The position numbers and the translations under genes are program-made. 64,000 bases of DNA from Burkholderia diffusa (GTDB lineage: Bacteria; Pseudomonadota; Gammaproteobacteria; Burkholderiales; Burkholderiaceae). Positions 34,712 to 43,440 of this stretch are shown in pieces. Position 1 is the stretch's first letter; each line of letters starts with the position of its first letter. The notes beneath the pieces are model-generated. The model ran no database searches, had not been told where the DNA came from, and saw only the letters and a program-made list of their open reading frames with translations. Location: contig NZ_CABVPN010000030.1 of NCBI RefSeq assembly GCF_902499115.1, forward strand, positions 37,866 through 101,865, read 5' to 3'.

Positions 34712-35701
34712 ATGATGAGAACTTCCGCTTCCACGCCTTCCGCGCCGGTGCCGACCGGTGCGACCGCTACGACTCAGGCCGCCAAACGCCGCAGCCGCTT
34801 CGCCGCGCTGTCGCGCTTCCTGCCGTCGGGCCGCGGCATCGCGATCGGCGTGCCGTTCGTGTGGCTCACGATCTTCTTCGCGCTGCCGTTCGTGCTGGTG
34901 TTCAAGATCAGCTTCGCCGACCAGGTGATGGGGATCCCGCCGTACACGTCGCTCGTCGAGATCAAGGACGGCGTCGTGCACTTCGCGCTGCAGCTGTCGC
35001 ACTACGCGTTCCTGCTGCAGGACGACCTGTACATCGCGACCTACCTCAGCTCGCTGAAGATGGCCGCCGTGTCGACGCTGCTGTGCCTGCTGATCGGTTA
35101 CCCGATGGCGTACTACATCGCGCGCTCGGAACCGGCCCGGCGCAACGTGCTGATGATGGCCGTGATGCTGCCGTTCTGGACATCGTTCCTGATTCGCGTG
35201 TACGCATGGATCGGCATCCTGAAGGATGACGGCCTCCTGAACCACACGCTGATCGCACTGGGCATCATCCACACGCCGCTGCGCCTCTATCACAGCGACG
35301 CGGGCGTCTACATCGGGATGGTCTATTCGTACCTGCCGTTCATGGTGATGCCGCTGTATGCGCACCTCGTGAAGATGGATCTGACACTGCTCGAGGCCGC
35401 GTACGACCTTGGCGCCAGACCGTGGGTCGCGTTCACGCGCATCACGCTGCCGCTGTCGAAGAACGGGATCATCGCCGGCAGCCTGCTGGTGTTCATTCCG
35501 GCGGTCGGCGAGTACGTGATTCCGGAGCTGCTCGGCGGCGCCGACACGCTGATGATCGGCCGCGTGATGTGGGACGAGTTCTTCAACAACATGGACTGGC
35601 CGATGGCGTCCGCGGTGACGGTCGCGATGGTGCTGCTGTTGCTGGTGCCGATGGCGCTGTTCCAGTACTACCAGGTCAAGGAACTGGAGGAAGCGAAATG
35701 A
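34712..35701 (+). CDS. potH: Polyamine ABC transporter, permease subunit 1
   Basis: 329 residues, six predicted transmembrane helices after a cytoplasmic N-terminus of about 45 residues. The permease coupling loop is EAAYDLGARPWVAFTRITLPLSKNGI, split near residues 230-255. It starts 7 bases after the potG stop (GGGCGAC before the ATG) and overlaps potI by ATGA. Forms the membrane channel with PotI. Confidence 0.94.
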   Translation: MMRTSASTPSAPVPTGATATTQAAKRRSRFAALSRFLPSGRGIAIGVPFVWLTIFFALPFVLVFKISFADQVMGIPPYTSLVEIKDGVVHFALQLSHYAFLLQDDLYIATYLSSLKMAAVSTLLCLLIGYPMAYYIARSEPARRNVLMMAVMLPFWTSFLIRVYAWIGILKDDGLLNHTLIALGIIHTPLRLYHSDAGVYIGMVYSYLPFMVMPLYAHLVKMDLTLLEAAYDLGARPWVAFTRITLPLSKNGIIAGSLLVFIPAVGEYVIPELLGGADTLMIGRVMWDEFFNNMDWPMASAVTVAMVLLLLVPMALFQYYQVKELEEAK

Positions 35702-36537
35702 TCAAGCCGAGCAAACCGCTGTCGACAGGCGTCCTCGCCTTCGGCTTTCTGTTCCTGTACATCCCGATCATCAGCCTGGTCGTGTACTCGTTCAACGAGT
35801 CGAAGCTGGTGACGGTGTGGTCGGGCTTCTCGCTGAAGTGGTACGCGGCGCTGTGGCAGGACGACGAGCTGCTCACGGCCGCGTGGCTGTCGCTGAAGAT
35901 CGGCCTCCTGACGGCCACCGCGTCGGTCGTGATCGGCACGTGGGCGGGCTTCGTGCTCGCGCGCTTCGGCCGCTTCAAGGGCTTCACGCTGTACACGGGG
36001 ATGATCAACGCGCCGCTCGTGATTCCCGAGGTGATCCAGGGCATCTCGCTGCTGCTGCTTTTCGTGGCGCTGGAGCAGATGTTCGGCTGGCCGAAGGGTC
36101 GCGGGATGGTGACGATCTGGATCGGCCACGTGATGCTCTGCGTGTCGTACGTGGCGATCATCGTGCAGTCGCGCGTGAAGGAGATGAACAAGTCGCTGGA
36201 GGAAGCGGCGCTCGATCTGGGCGCGACGCCGCTGAAGGTGTTCTTCGTGGTGACGCTGCCGCTGATCTCGCAGGCGCTGCTGTCGGGCTGGCTGCTGTCG
36301 TTCACGCTGTCGATCGACGACCTGGTGCTGTCGGCGTTCCTGTCCGGGCCCGGCTCGACGACGCTGCCGCTGGTGGTGTTCTCGCGTGTGCGTCTTGGCC
36401 TGAACCCTGAAATGAATGCACTCGCGACGCTGTTCATCACCGCAGTGACGATCGGCGTGATCGTCGTGAACCAGATGATGATCGCGCGCGAGCGACGCCG
36501 CGTGGCCGACATGAAGGCGGCGTTCGCGGCGGCCTGA
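35698..36537 (+). CDS. potI: Polyamine ABC transporter, permease subunit 2
   Basis: 279 residues with six predicted transmembrane helices. The EAALDLGATPLKVFFVVTLPL coupling loop starts near residue 167. N-terminal LFLYIPIISLVVYSFNES and the SIDDLVLSAFLSGPGSTTLP stretch are typical of PotI/PotC permeases. Its ATG overlaps the potH stop with GGAGGAAG before it. A U-less hairpin follows at 36572, then the DUF3138 gene. Confidence 0.94.
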   Translation: MIKPSKPLSTGVLAFGFLFLYIPIISLVVYSFNESKLVTVWSGFSLKWYAALWQDDELLTAAWLSLKIGLLTATASVVIGTWAGFVLARFGRFKGFTLYTGMINAPLVIPEVIQGISLLLLFVALEQMFGWPKGRGMVTIWIGHVMLCVSYVAIIVQSRVKEMNKSLEEAALDLGATPLKVFFVVTLPLISQALLSGWLLSFTLSIDDLVLSAFLSGPGSTTLPLVVFSRVRLGLNPEMNALATLFITAVTIGVIVVNQMMIARERRRVADMKAAFAAA

Positions 36538-36571
36538 CTTCCCTCTTCCCGTTCCATCGATAACAAGACCC

Positions 36572-36594
36572 GCGCGCCGCGTGATGCGGCGCGC
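36572..36594 (+). terminator. GC hairpin after potI
   Basis: GCGCGCCGC / GCGGCGCGC, a 9-bp perfect stem with loop GTGAT, 35 bases after the potI stop and before the DUF3138 gene. No U tract; probably a processing, pausing or weak termination site that lowers read-through into the outer-membrane gene. Confidence 0.4.
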
Positions 36595-36638
36595 AAACCG
36601 ATCACACATTGACAGGCCCACGACAAGGAGAATCCGCA

Positions 36639-38213
36639 ATGAAGAAGAAACTGATCTGCCTGCTGGTGGCCGGCGCGTTGCCGGGCATCGCGCTGGCCGA
36701 CTCGACCTCCGCCGAAATCAAGGCACTGCAGGCGCAGGTCGCCGCGCTGCAGAAGCAGATGAAGGCCATGCAGGCGCAGCTCGCCGCGAAACCGGGCGGC
36801 GCGCCGGTCGCGCAGGCCGGCGCGACGGCCTCGGCCAAGCCGGCGATGGTGGCCGCCGATCCGTCCTCGCCGGACTACGGCCGTGCCCAGGCGACGCTGA
36901 CCAACGACGAAGTCAGCGAAATGAAGCAGCAGATCGCGAACCAGCAGCTGAAGGTCGACTCGCTGACGGACGCGGCCAACACCGGGCCGCTCGCGGGCCT
37001 GTCGGTCACGGGCTACATCGACCCGACCTACATCTACAACCGCGCGGCCGGCACGTCGTCGTTCCTGTTCGCGAACCACGAGAACGCGTACAACTACTTC
37101 AACAGCACGTTCGGCGATCTCTACCTCGACATCAAGAAGACCTTCGGCGTCGGCCCGATGGCGCCGTCGGCGGAGATCACGCTGATGCCGAACCGCGGCA
37201 ACGGCATCACGCTGCTGCAGAACTCGCGCGGCTCGATCACCGACAACCTGCTGAACACGGCGGTCGTCAACGTGCCGATCACCGCGTCGACGACGCTCGT
37301 CGCCGGTTTGATCCCGAGCTTCGGCGGCTACGAGGTGCAGCAGTCGAACCAGATGCTCACGCTCACGCACAACCTGCTGTACGATTTCTCGGATCCGGGC
37401 AGCTACGTCGGCGTCGGTGCGAACTACACGAAGGGCAACTGGGCGTGGAAGTTCTTCCTCGGCAACGAGCAGTACCGCACGTACGGCTCGGTCACGCAGA
37501 CGGGCACCAATGCGCTCGGCGACCCGATCAGCACGAGCAACAAGGTGCCGACCTTCACCGCGCGCGCGGACTACACGTGGTCGAGCGCGCTCGATATCGG
37601 CGGGTCGTTCAACATCGGGCGGCAGACGCTGGCGAGCGCGATCGACGACCAGGGCGTCGTCCACTACGGCCCGGGCGGTGCGGCACCGAGCGCCTATGGT
37701 TCGTTCTTCTTCGGCGAACTCGATGCGACCTACACGCTCGCCGATATTCAGTACAACGCCGAAGTCGACTACGGCCGGCAGCAGCATGCGGCGTTCAACG
37801 GCGGGCTCGCGCAGTGGTACGGTCTGTCGCTGCTCGCGCACCGCAAGTTCAACGCGCCGGTGGTCGGTCGCATGGGCGTGACGCTGCGCTACGACCTGCT
37901 CGCCAACACGAAGAACGGCGGCGGCGGTGGCGGCATCGCGCTGAACGGCAACGGGATGGATCCGAACAACGGCTTCGGCGTCGACGCGGACTGCCTCGCG
38001 ATGTCGAAGGCCGGCGGCGGCCTGGGCTTCGAGTGCAAGGGCGCGGTGCGCCAGGACGTCGCGCTCGATCTGCTGTTCTATCCGACCCAGCAGATCACCG
38101 TGAAGGTCGAATACCGGCACGACTGGGCGAACAACAAGGTGTTCCTGCGCAACGACGGCTCGTACGGCAAGTCCAACGACCTGCTCGCGACGCAGTTCAT
38201 CTATTCGTTCTGA
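36639..38213 (+). CDS. DUF3138 outer-membrane porin-like protein
   Basis: 524 residues. Signal peptide cleaved after ALA at residue 20, then a coiled-coil segment rich in Lys/Gln (24-51, heptads around EIKALQAQVAALQKQMKAMQ), an Ala/Gly/Pro linker, a second short coil (about 95-118), and from about 125 a long run of alternating beta-strand sequence (VTGYIDPTYIYN and so on) ending in Phe (ATQFIYSF), as expected for a beta-barrel. The coil could trimerise or span the periplasm. AAGGAGAATCC precedes the ATG. Its place between potI and the PuuB-like oxidases suggests a channel for polyamines, which is inference. The family has no assigned function. Confidence 0.82.
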   Translation: MKKKLICLLVAGALPGIALADSTSAEIKALQAQVAALQKQMKAMQAQLAAKPGGAPVAQAGATASAKPAMVAADPSSPDYGRAQATLTNDEVSEMKQQIANQQLKVDSLTDAANTGPLAGLSVTGYIDPTYIYNRAAGTSSFLFANHENAYNYFNSTFGDLYLDIKKTFGVGPMAPSAEITLMPNRGNGITLLQNSRGSITDNLLNTAVVNVPITASTTLVAGLIPSFGGYEVQQSNQMLTLTHNLLYDFSDPGSYVGVGANYTKGNWAWKFFLGNEQYRTYGSVTQTGTNALGDPISTSNKVPTFTARADYTWSSALDIGGSFNIGRQTLASAIDDQGVVHYGPGGAAPSAYGSFFFGELDATYTLADIQYNAEVDYGRQQHAAFNGGLAQWYGLSLLAHRKFNAPVVGRMGVTLRYDLLANTKNGGGGGGIALNGNGMDPNNGFGVDADCLAMSKAGGGLGFECKGAVRQDVALDLLFYPTQQITVKVEYRHDWANNKVFLRNDGSYGKSNDLLATQFIYSF

Positions 38214-38223
38214 TGCTGGCCTC

Positions 38224-38256
38224 GCGGGACGCCGTGCCGCGTGCATGGCGTCCCGC
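38224..38256 (+). terminator. Hairpin after the DUF3138 gene
   Basis: GCGGGACGCC / GGCGTCCCGC, a 10-bp perfect stem with a 13-base loop, followed by ATCGTTTC. The short T run makes it a plausible but weak terminator between DUF3138 and the oxidase genes. Confidence 0.5.
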
Positions 38257-38325
38257 ATCGTTTCACCCGGCCGGATCGCGGTGCGTCGCGCACCGGCGCC
38301 GGCCGTCCTCGAGGGAGTCGGTTTG

Positions 38326-39630
38326 ATGACGCAGTCTTTCACCCGCCGCGCCGACGCGCTCGCGCGCGACTCGTACTACGAAGCGACCGCCGCGCGACCC
38401 GCGGCCGACGATCCCGTGCTGGAAGACGCGATCGACGTCGACGTGTGCGTGATCGGCGCGGGCTTCGCGGGCCTGTCGACGGCGCTCGACTGCCGCGCGC
38501 GCGGGCTGTCGGTCGCCGTGATCGATGCGCACCGGCCCGGCTGGGGCGCGTCGGGCCGCAACGGCGGCCAGGCAATCACGGGCTTCGCGAAAGACGAGGT
38601 GATCGAGCGGCAGCTCGGCGCCGCCGGCGCGCGTGCCGCGTGGTCGCTGTCGCTCGACGGCGTCGCGCTGATCGCCGAGCGCATCGCGCGCCACGGCATC
38701 GACTGCGACTTCACGCGCGGCTACCTCACGGTCGCGACGAAGCCGCGCCGCATCGACGACCTGCGCGCATGGATGGATGCCGCGACGTCGCGCTGGGGCC
38801 ATCCGTCGCTGTCGTGGCTCGACACCGGCGCGATTCGCGCGCGCATCGCATCGTCCCGTTATCTGGCGGGCGTCTACGATCCGCTGTCGGGTCACCTGCA
38901 TCCGCTCAAATATTGCCTGGGCCTCGCCGATGCCGCGCGCCGCGAAGGCGTCGCGCTCCATGCGCACACGCCCGCGCTCGACGTCGTTCGCGGCGCGCGG
39001 CCGGTCGTGCGCACACCGTCGGGCGAAGTGCGCTGCCGCTTCGTCGTGTCGTGCTGCAACGCAGGCCCCGGCGGCATCCTGCCGGCCGCCACCGCCGCGC
39101 GCATCGCGCCGATCGCGTCGTACATCATCGCGACCGAACCGCTCGGCCGCGCGCGCGCCGACGCGCTGATCGCGCAGCGCGAAGCCGTGTGCGACAACAA
39201 CTTCTTCCTCGACTACTTCCGGCTGTCGGCCGACCATCGCATGCTGTTCGGCGGCCGCGCGAACTCCGCGGGCGCGTCACCCGACACGCTCGCGGAAACG
39301 ATCCGGCAGCGCATGGTCGGCGTGTTCCCGCAGCTCGCCGACGTGCGCGTCGACCACGCGTGGGGCGGCTTCGTCGACGTCACGCGCAACCGCGCGCCGG
39401 ACTTCGGCGCGCTCGATCCGAACTTCTTCTACGTCCAGGGCTTCAGCGGGCACGGCGTCGCGCTGACCGGAGTCGCCGGACGCGCGATCGCCGGCGCGAT
39501 CGCGGGCGACACGCGCGCGTTCGACCTGTTCGCGCAGCTGCGCCACCGGCGCTTTCCCGGCGGCGACGCGTGGCGGCAACCCGCGCTCGAACTCGGGATG
39601 CTGTACCACCGCGTGCGCGAGCTGTTCTGA
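38326..39630 (+). CDS. puuB: FAD-dependent oxidoreductase, gamma-glutamylputrescine oxidase-like (first copy)
   Basis: 434 residues. Glycine-rich FAD loop VCVIGAGFAGLSTA (about 42-55), then the GWGASGRNGGQ segment typical of the PuuB/DadA-like group, and a C-terminal GFSGHGVALTGVAGRAIAGAI second nucleotide-contact region. GGAG precedes the ATG at 38326; the frame is open further but without FAD-domain homology. It would oxidise gamma-glutamylputrescine to the aldehyde that PuuC takes. It is followed after 24 bases by a paralogue. Which copy is the main PuuB cannot be told. Confidence 0.88.
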   Translation: MTQSFTRRADALARDSYYEATAARPAADDPVLEDAIDVDVCVIGAGFAGLSTALDCRARGLSVAVIDAHRPGWGASGRNGGQAITGFAKDEVIERQLGAAGARAAWSLSLDGVALIAERIARHGIDCDFTRGYLTVATKPRRIDDLRAWMDAATSRWGHPSLSWLDTGAIRARIASSRYLAGVYDPLSGHLHPLKYCLGLADAARREGVALHAHTPALDVVRGARPVVRTPSGEVRCRFVVSCCNAGPGGILPAATAARIAPIASYIIATEPLGRARADALIAQREAVCDNNFFLDYFRLSADHRMLFGGRANSAGASPDTLAETIRQRMVGVFPQLADVRVDHAWGGFVDVTRNRAPDFGALDPNFFYVQGFSGHGVALTGVAGRAIAGAIAGDTRAFDLFAQLRHRRFPGGDAWRQPALELGMLYHRVRELF

Positions 39631-39654
39631 GTCCCTTCATTCGCTTTCCTGATC

Positions 39655-40956
39655 ATGCAGACATTCGCCAACCAGCCGCACGTCGCGTCTTACTACGCGG
39701 CGACCGCCAACGATACGACCCGCCATGCGCCGCTCGCCGGCACGACCGACGCCGACGTGTGCGTGATCGGCGCGGGCCTCACCGGTTTGTCCGCCGCGCT
39801 CAACCTCGCCGAGCGCGGCCACTCGGTGACCGTGCTCGAAGCGTCGCGGGTCGGATGGGCGGCGAGCGGGCGCAACGGCGGCCAGCTGATCGGCGGCTTT
39901 GCATGCGACATCGACACGTTCGGCAACTTCATGCCGGAAGGCGACGTGAAGCGGATCTGGGACATGGGGCTCGAAACGCTGTCGCTCGTGAAGTCCCGCA
40001 TCGCGCGGCACGACATCGACTGCGCGCTCGTACCGGGCTACCTGACCGCCGCGAACACCGAGCGCGACGCGGATGCGCTGAAGCGCTGGCGCGACGAGGC
40101 CGCGAAGCGCTTCGGCTACGACCGCTTCCATTTCGTGGAGGCAGACGAGCTCGGCGACTACGTGCAGTCGGCGCGCTATCGCGGCGGTCTGTACGACCCC
40201 GACAGCGGCCACCTGCATCCGCTGAACTACACGCTCGGGCTCGCGCGTGCGGCCACCGACGCCGGCGTGCGGATCCACGAGGACAGCTGCGTGACGCGCG
40301 TGCGCGACATGTCGGGCGGCCACGTCGTCGAAACCGCCCAGGGGCAGGTGCGCGCGCGCTTCGTCGTGCTCGCGTGCAATACGTACGTGGGTACGCTCGC
40401 GCCCGCGCTGTCGAAGAAGATCATGCCGGTCGGCACCTACGTGATCGCCACCGAGCCGCTCGGCGAAGCGCGCGCCGCCGCGCTGATGCCCGCGCGCGCG
40501 GCGATCTGCGACAGCCGCTTCGTGCTCGACTATTTCCGGCCGGCGCCCGACACGCGGCTCGTGTGGGGCGGCAAGGTCAGCTATTCGACGCGGGAACCGC
40601 GCGATCTCGCGGCGGCAATGCGCGCGGACATGCTGAAGACGTTCCCGCAGCTCGCGGACGTCAAGGTCGACTACGCATGGGGCGGCTTCGTCGACATCAC
40701 GATGAACCGCGCGCCGCACTTCGGGCGCGTCGCGCCGACGATGTACTTCGCGCAGGGCTTCTCGGGGCACGGCGTGAACACGACCGCGCTCGCGGGCAAG
40801 CTGATCGCCGAGGCGATCGACGGCCAGGCGAGCCGCTTCGACCTGTTCGGCAAGATCCGGCATCGCGACTTCCCCGGCGGCGCGACGCTGCGCACGCCGG
40901 CGCTGGTGCTCGCCATGAGCTGGTACCGGCTGCTCGACGCGTTCGGCATGCATTGA
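39655..40956 (+). CDS. puuB: FAD-dependent oxidoreductase, gamma-glutamylputrescine oxidase-like (second copy)
   Basis: 433 residues with the same layout as its neighbour: VCVIGAGLTGLSAALN (FAD loop, about 38-53), VGWAASGRNGGQLIGGF, DSGHLHPLNYTLGLARA near 183 and GFSGHGVNTTALAGKLIAEAI near the C-terminus. N-terminal HVASYYAATAN matches PuuB-type proteins. The two copies clearly share an ancestor but differ throughout, so the duplication is not recent. A different amine substrate is possible. Last gene of the plus-strand polyamine series; no plus-strand T-run terminator follows. Confidence 0.88.
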   Translation: MQTFANQPHVASYYAATANDTTRHAPLAGTTDADVCVIGAGLTGLSAALNLAERGHSVTVLEASRVGWAASGRNGGQLIGGFACDIDTFGNFMPEGDVKRIWDMGLETLSLVKSRIARHDIDCALVPGYLTAANTERDADALKRWRDEAAKRFGYDRFHFVEADELGDYVQSARYRGGLYDPDSGHLHPLNYTLGLARAATDAGVRIHEDSCVTRVRDMSGGHVVETAQGQVRARFVVLACNTYVGTLAPALSKKIMPVGTYVIATEPLGEARAAALMPARAAICDSRFVLDYFRPAPDTRLVWGGKVSYSTREPRDLAAAMRADMLKTFPQLADVKVDYAWGGFVDITMNRAPHFGRVAPTMYFAQGFSGHGVNTTALAGKLIAEAIDGQASRFDLFGKIRHRDFPGGATLRTPALVLAMSWYRLLDAFGMH

Positions 40957-41032
40957 GCGGGCCGCGTCGGAGCGATGCGAGCCGTAAGCGCGTCGCACAC
41001 CGCGCGTCTCACGCCACACACCGATGCAAAAT

Positions 41033-41062
41033 GAAAAACGGCCGCGCAACCAGCGCGGCCGT
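41033..41062 (-). terminator. Intrinsic terminator (minus strand)
   Basis: ACGGCCGCGC / GCGCGGCCGT, a 10-bp perfect stem with loop AACCA, followed on the minus strand by U5. It ends the lipoprotein trio transcribed toward it; on the plus strand it may also help end the oxidase gene. Confidence 0.85.
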
Positions 41063-41133
41063 GCAATCGATTCGCGTGACATCGGTGCGTCGGGCACATA
41101 CCGTGCCCACGCACCGCGCACGACATGCACCGA

Positions 41134-41799
41134 TCAGTCCGTCCCGTACTTCGGCGAATGCGGACCGTACAGCAGCCCGTTCGGCGGACCGGCCGACAGC
41201 AGCCGCGTGCTGGTGAACGCGGCGACGTCATGGCTCTGGTCGATCAGCGTGTTCGCGATCTGCTTGACCGCTGCCGTCACCAGCATGCCGATCAGGCTGC
41301 CGCCGCCGTTGTTGCCGCCCTCGTCGCTGCTCGCGCTCGCCCGGCCCTGCCACAGCACGTCGCCGGTGCGCAGATCGACGAGCTTCGCCGAGGCCGACAC
41401 GACCGTTGCGCTCGCAAGGATCCGGTAGACGGTGCCGTACTGCGACACCTTCGAATACAGCGCGGCATCCGCACCGAAAATCTCGCGCAGCTTCGCGGGC
41501 GACGTCTGCTGGATCTCGGCCGCGTTGGTCAGGCCGTTCTGCTTGAACGTCTCGTCCATCACGGCAACCGGCACCACGTAGTAGCCGGATTCGGCGAGCG
41601 GCAGCGTCATCTGCGACAGCATCCCGTAGGTTGCCGCCACGTCGGACGTCTCGTTGAGGGGCGGCAGGACGAGGATCGAGCGCGGCTGGCTCTTCTTGAA
41701 CGCCGTGTAGTCGGGTCGTTTCACCGGCTGCGCGCACGCGCTCAGCAGCGCGACGATCGACAGCACGGACATCAGCTTGAATGAGAGTGTCTTGAACAT
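41134..41799 (-). CDS. DUF799 (GNA1162-like) outer-membrane lipoprotein
   Basis: 221 residues. A lipobox LLSAC places the lipidated cysteine at residue 22. The DUF799 core begins RPDYTAFKKSQPRSILVLPPLNETSD and continues with AVMDETFKQNGLT near 98. This matches the neisserial GNA1162 family, whose fold resembles TolB-N/CsgG-type domains. A C-terminal Gly-rich loop (DEGGNNGGGS) precedes a helical end. Third gene of a trio with CsgG-like and DUF4810 lipoproteins, 10 bases after the DUF4810 stop. Likely sits at the inner face of the outer membrane. Confidence 0.88.
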   Translation of the reverse strand: MFKTLSFKLMSVLSIVALLSACAQPVKRPDYTAFKKSQPRSILVLPPLNETSDVAATYGMLSQMTLPLAESGYYVVPVAVMDETFKQNGLTNAAEIQQTSPAKLREIFGADAALYSKVSQYGTVYRILASATVVSASAKLVDLRTGDVLWQGRASASSDEGGNNGGGSLIGMLVTAAVKQIANTLIDQSHDVAAFTSTRLLSAGPPNGLLYGPHSPKYGTD

Positions 41800-41809
41800 G
41801 GCGGGCGCG

Positions 41810-42238
41810 TTACGGTTTGGCGGTGGTCGGGGCAATATCCTTCTGGCCGGCGATCGCCTGGGCGGCTGGCTTCTGATCCGCGGTCTTCGACGCACCGGTC
41901 TTCTTCTTCATCAGGAAATCCATGAAGGTCGACGATTCCGGGAACGACTGCTTCTCGGCCTGCAGTTCCTGCTCGGCCTGCTGCTCGTTGCCGACGCTCG
42001 CGTACAGCATCCCCAGATGCGCATGGAAGCCCGGCGGCGGCATGTTGCCCTTCGCGCGAATCTCCTGCAGCGCCTTTTCGAGCGCGTCGATCTGCTCCTG
42101 CGGCGACTTCTGCCCCTTGAAGTACTCGTACACCTGCGGCTGATAGCCGGTCCACTGATAAAGCGGCGGCGTGGAGCTCGCGCAGCCGGCGAGCAGCAAG
42201 GCGGCGGCCGTTGCCGGCAGCCAGTTACCCCGTTTCAT
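41810..42238 (-). CDS. DUF4810 lipoprotein
   Basis: 142 residues. Lipobox LLAGC (Cys19), then the DUF4810 hallmark PLYQWTGYQPQVYEYFKG (25-42) and a TPR-like helical pair (EQIDALEKALQEI, GFHAHLGMLYASVGNEQQAEQ). A Lys/Ala/Thr-rich tail follows (KTADQKPAAQAIAG). Middle gene of the conserved trio. Probably periplasm-facing at the outer membrane; it may be an adaptor between the CsgG-like and DUF799 lipoproteins. Confidence 0.9.
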   Translation of the reverse strand: MKRGNWLPATAAALLLAGCASSTPPLYQWTGYQPQVYEYFKGQKSPQEQIDALEKALQEIRAKGNMPPPGFHAHLGMLYASVGNEQQAEQELQAEKQSFPESSTFMDFLMKKKTGASKTADQKPAAQAIAGQKDIAPTTAKP

Positions 42239-42321
42239 GGTCTGTTCTCTTTTGATGTCGTTGTCAATCGGTCCAGCGCGGCGCCGGCCCCGGCGCCGCG
42301 CTGCTACATGGGCTGCGACGC

Positions 42322-42999
42322 TTACTGCGGTACCTTCAGCGTGCCGGCGTCGACCTGGTCGACGAGATGATTCACGGCTTCCTGGATCGCGAGGTCAAGC
42401 ACCTTGCCGTTGAGCGTCGAGTCGTAACCGGCCGTGCCGCCGAAGCCGATCACTTCCCGGTTCGACAGGCTGAACTCGCCCGCACCCTGGCTCGACGCGA
42501 CGACTTCCGACGTCGTCGTGTCGACGATGTTCAGGTTGACCTTCGCGTACGCGACCTGCGTCTTGCCGCGGCCGAGAATGCCGAACAGCTGGTGATCGCC
42601 GACGTCCTTGCGGCCGAACTCGGTCACGTCGCCGGTCACGACGTAGTTCGCGCCCTTCACGGCCTGTGCCTTCTTCATGAAGCCGGCTTCCTGCTTGATC
42701 TCGTCGAGGTTCTCGCGATCGAGCACGTTGAAGCGGCGGCTCTGCTGCAGGCGCGTGACGAGGATCGTCTTCGCCTGTCCGCCGAGGCGGTCGATGCCGT
42801 CCGAGAAGATGCCGCGCATGTAGCTCGAGCGATTGTCGAACTTGCCGACCGCGATCGCGACGGGCTTGCCCGCATACGGCTTCTGCGCGCTGCTCACTGC
42901 CGGCACGTCGAGCGTGCGCGACGATTCGGTCGCGCAGCCGGACAGCGCCGCGACGAGCGCCGCCGCCACGAGAACGGTGCGTCGTGTCTGAATGTTCAC
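42322..42999 (-). CDS. CsgG/HfaB-family outer-membrane lipoprotein
   Basis: 225 residues from a GTG at 42999, preceded by GGAGACC. Lipobox LSGC (Cys22), then the CsgG domain: KPVAIAVGKFDNRSSY near 47-62, LVTRLQQSRRFNVLDRENL near 82-100, and YVVTGDVTEFGRKDVG near 117. CsgG forms a nonameric export pore for curli; HfaB anchors a holdfast. No csgA, B, D, E or F gene is nearby, so another substrate or a structural role is expected. First gene of the trio, 83 bases before DUF4810. Confidence 0.9.
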   Translation of the reverse strand: MNIQTRRTVLVAAALVAALSGCATESSRTLDVPAVSSAQKPYAGKPVAIAVGKFDNRSSYMRGIFSDGIDRLGGQAKTILVTRLQQSRRFNVLDRENLDEIKQEAGFMKKAQAVKGANYVVTGDVTEFGRKDVGDHQLFGILGRGKTQVAYAKVNLNIVDTTTSEVVASSQGAGEFSLSNREVIGFGGTAGYDSTLNGKVLDLAIQEAVNHLVDQVDAGTLKVPQ

Positions 43000-43440
43000 T
43001 GCTGGTCTCCTTGCGTGAAAAGATTGCCCGGAACGGGCGCGCCGGCGCGTTGACGAGCCGGCGGTCGATGCGGTGATTGAAACGGTTGGGGCACGCATTG
43101 GCGCGCGCGACTTCATCGCCCGGACGGCGACGGAGATGGCGGCATGCGAAGGGAAAGTGCGCGCAACGGACGTGCTGCGGCAAGACGCGAACGCGCGGCG
43201 CATGGATCGACCACCCCGCTTGCGCCGGCTACCCCTTGATTTTGTTTACTGCGCTGTTGATCGCGCATGATCGGCCCCGAATATGATTTTGGCCGATGAT
43301 ACCAAGCCTGATTATCGAGACGGGGATTCTTTGGAAGAATTGACGTTCTTTACGAATCATCGCGGATCCGTGGTGCGTCACACGCCAGCCGGGCGCGCGG
43401 AACACGCGCGCCGGCCGGCGAGCCGGCGCACCGGTTGCGG
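43000..43440. other. 441-base region between the CsgG trio and gor
   Basis: No gene supported. The part 43230-43370 is AT-richer and should hold the promoter of the minus-strand CsgG-DUF4810-DUF799 operon and the 3' end of the gor transcript. Short open frames here (for example from 43283 on the plus strand) run into gor antisense and have poor codon bias. No U-tract terminator is obvious for gor. Confidence 0.5.

Noticed and set aside
38241..41216. A 991-codon plus-strand open frame across both oxidase genes
   Set aside because: Composition is Arg/Ala-rich shadow sequence; the true frames encode complete FAD-dependent oxidases.
41134..42999. A curli biogenesis operon
   Set aside because: Only a CsgG-family lipoprotein is present; no curlin repeats, CsgB, CsgE or CsgF are nearby.
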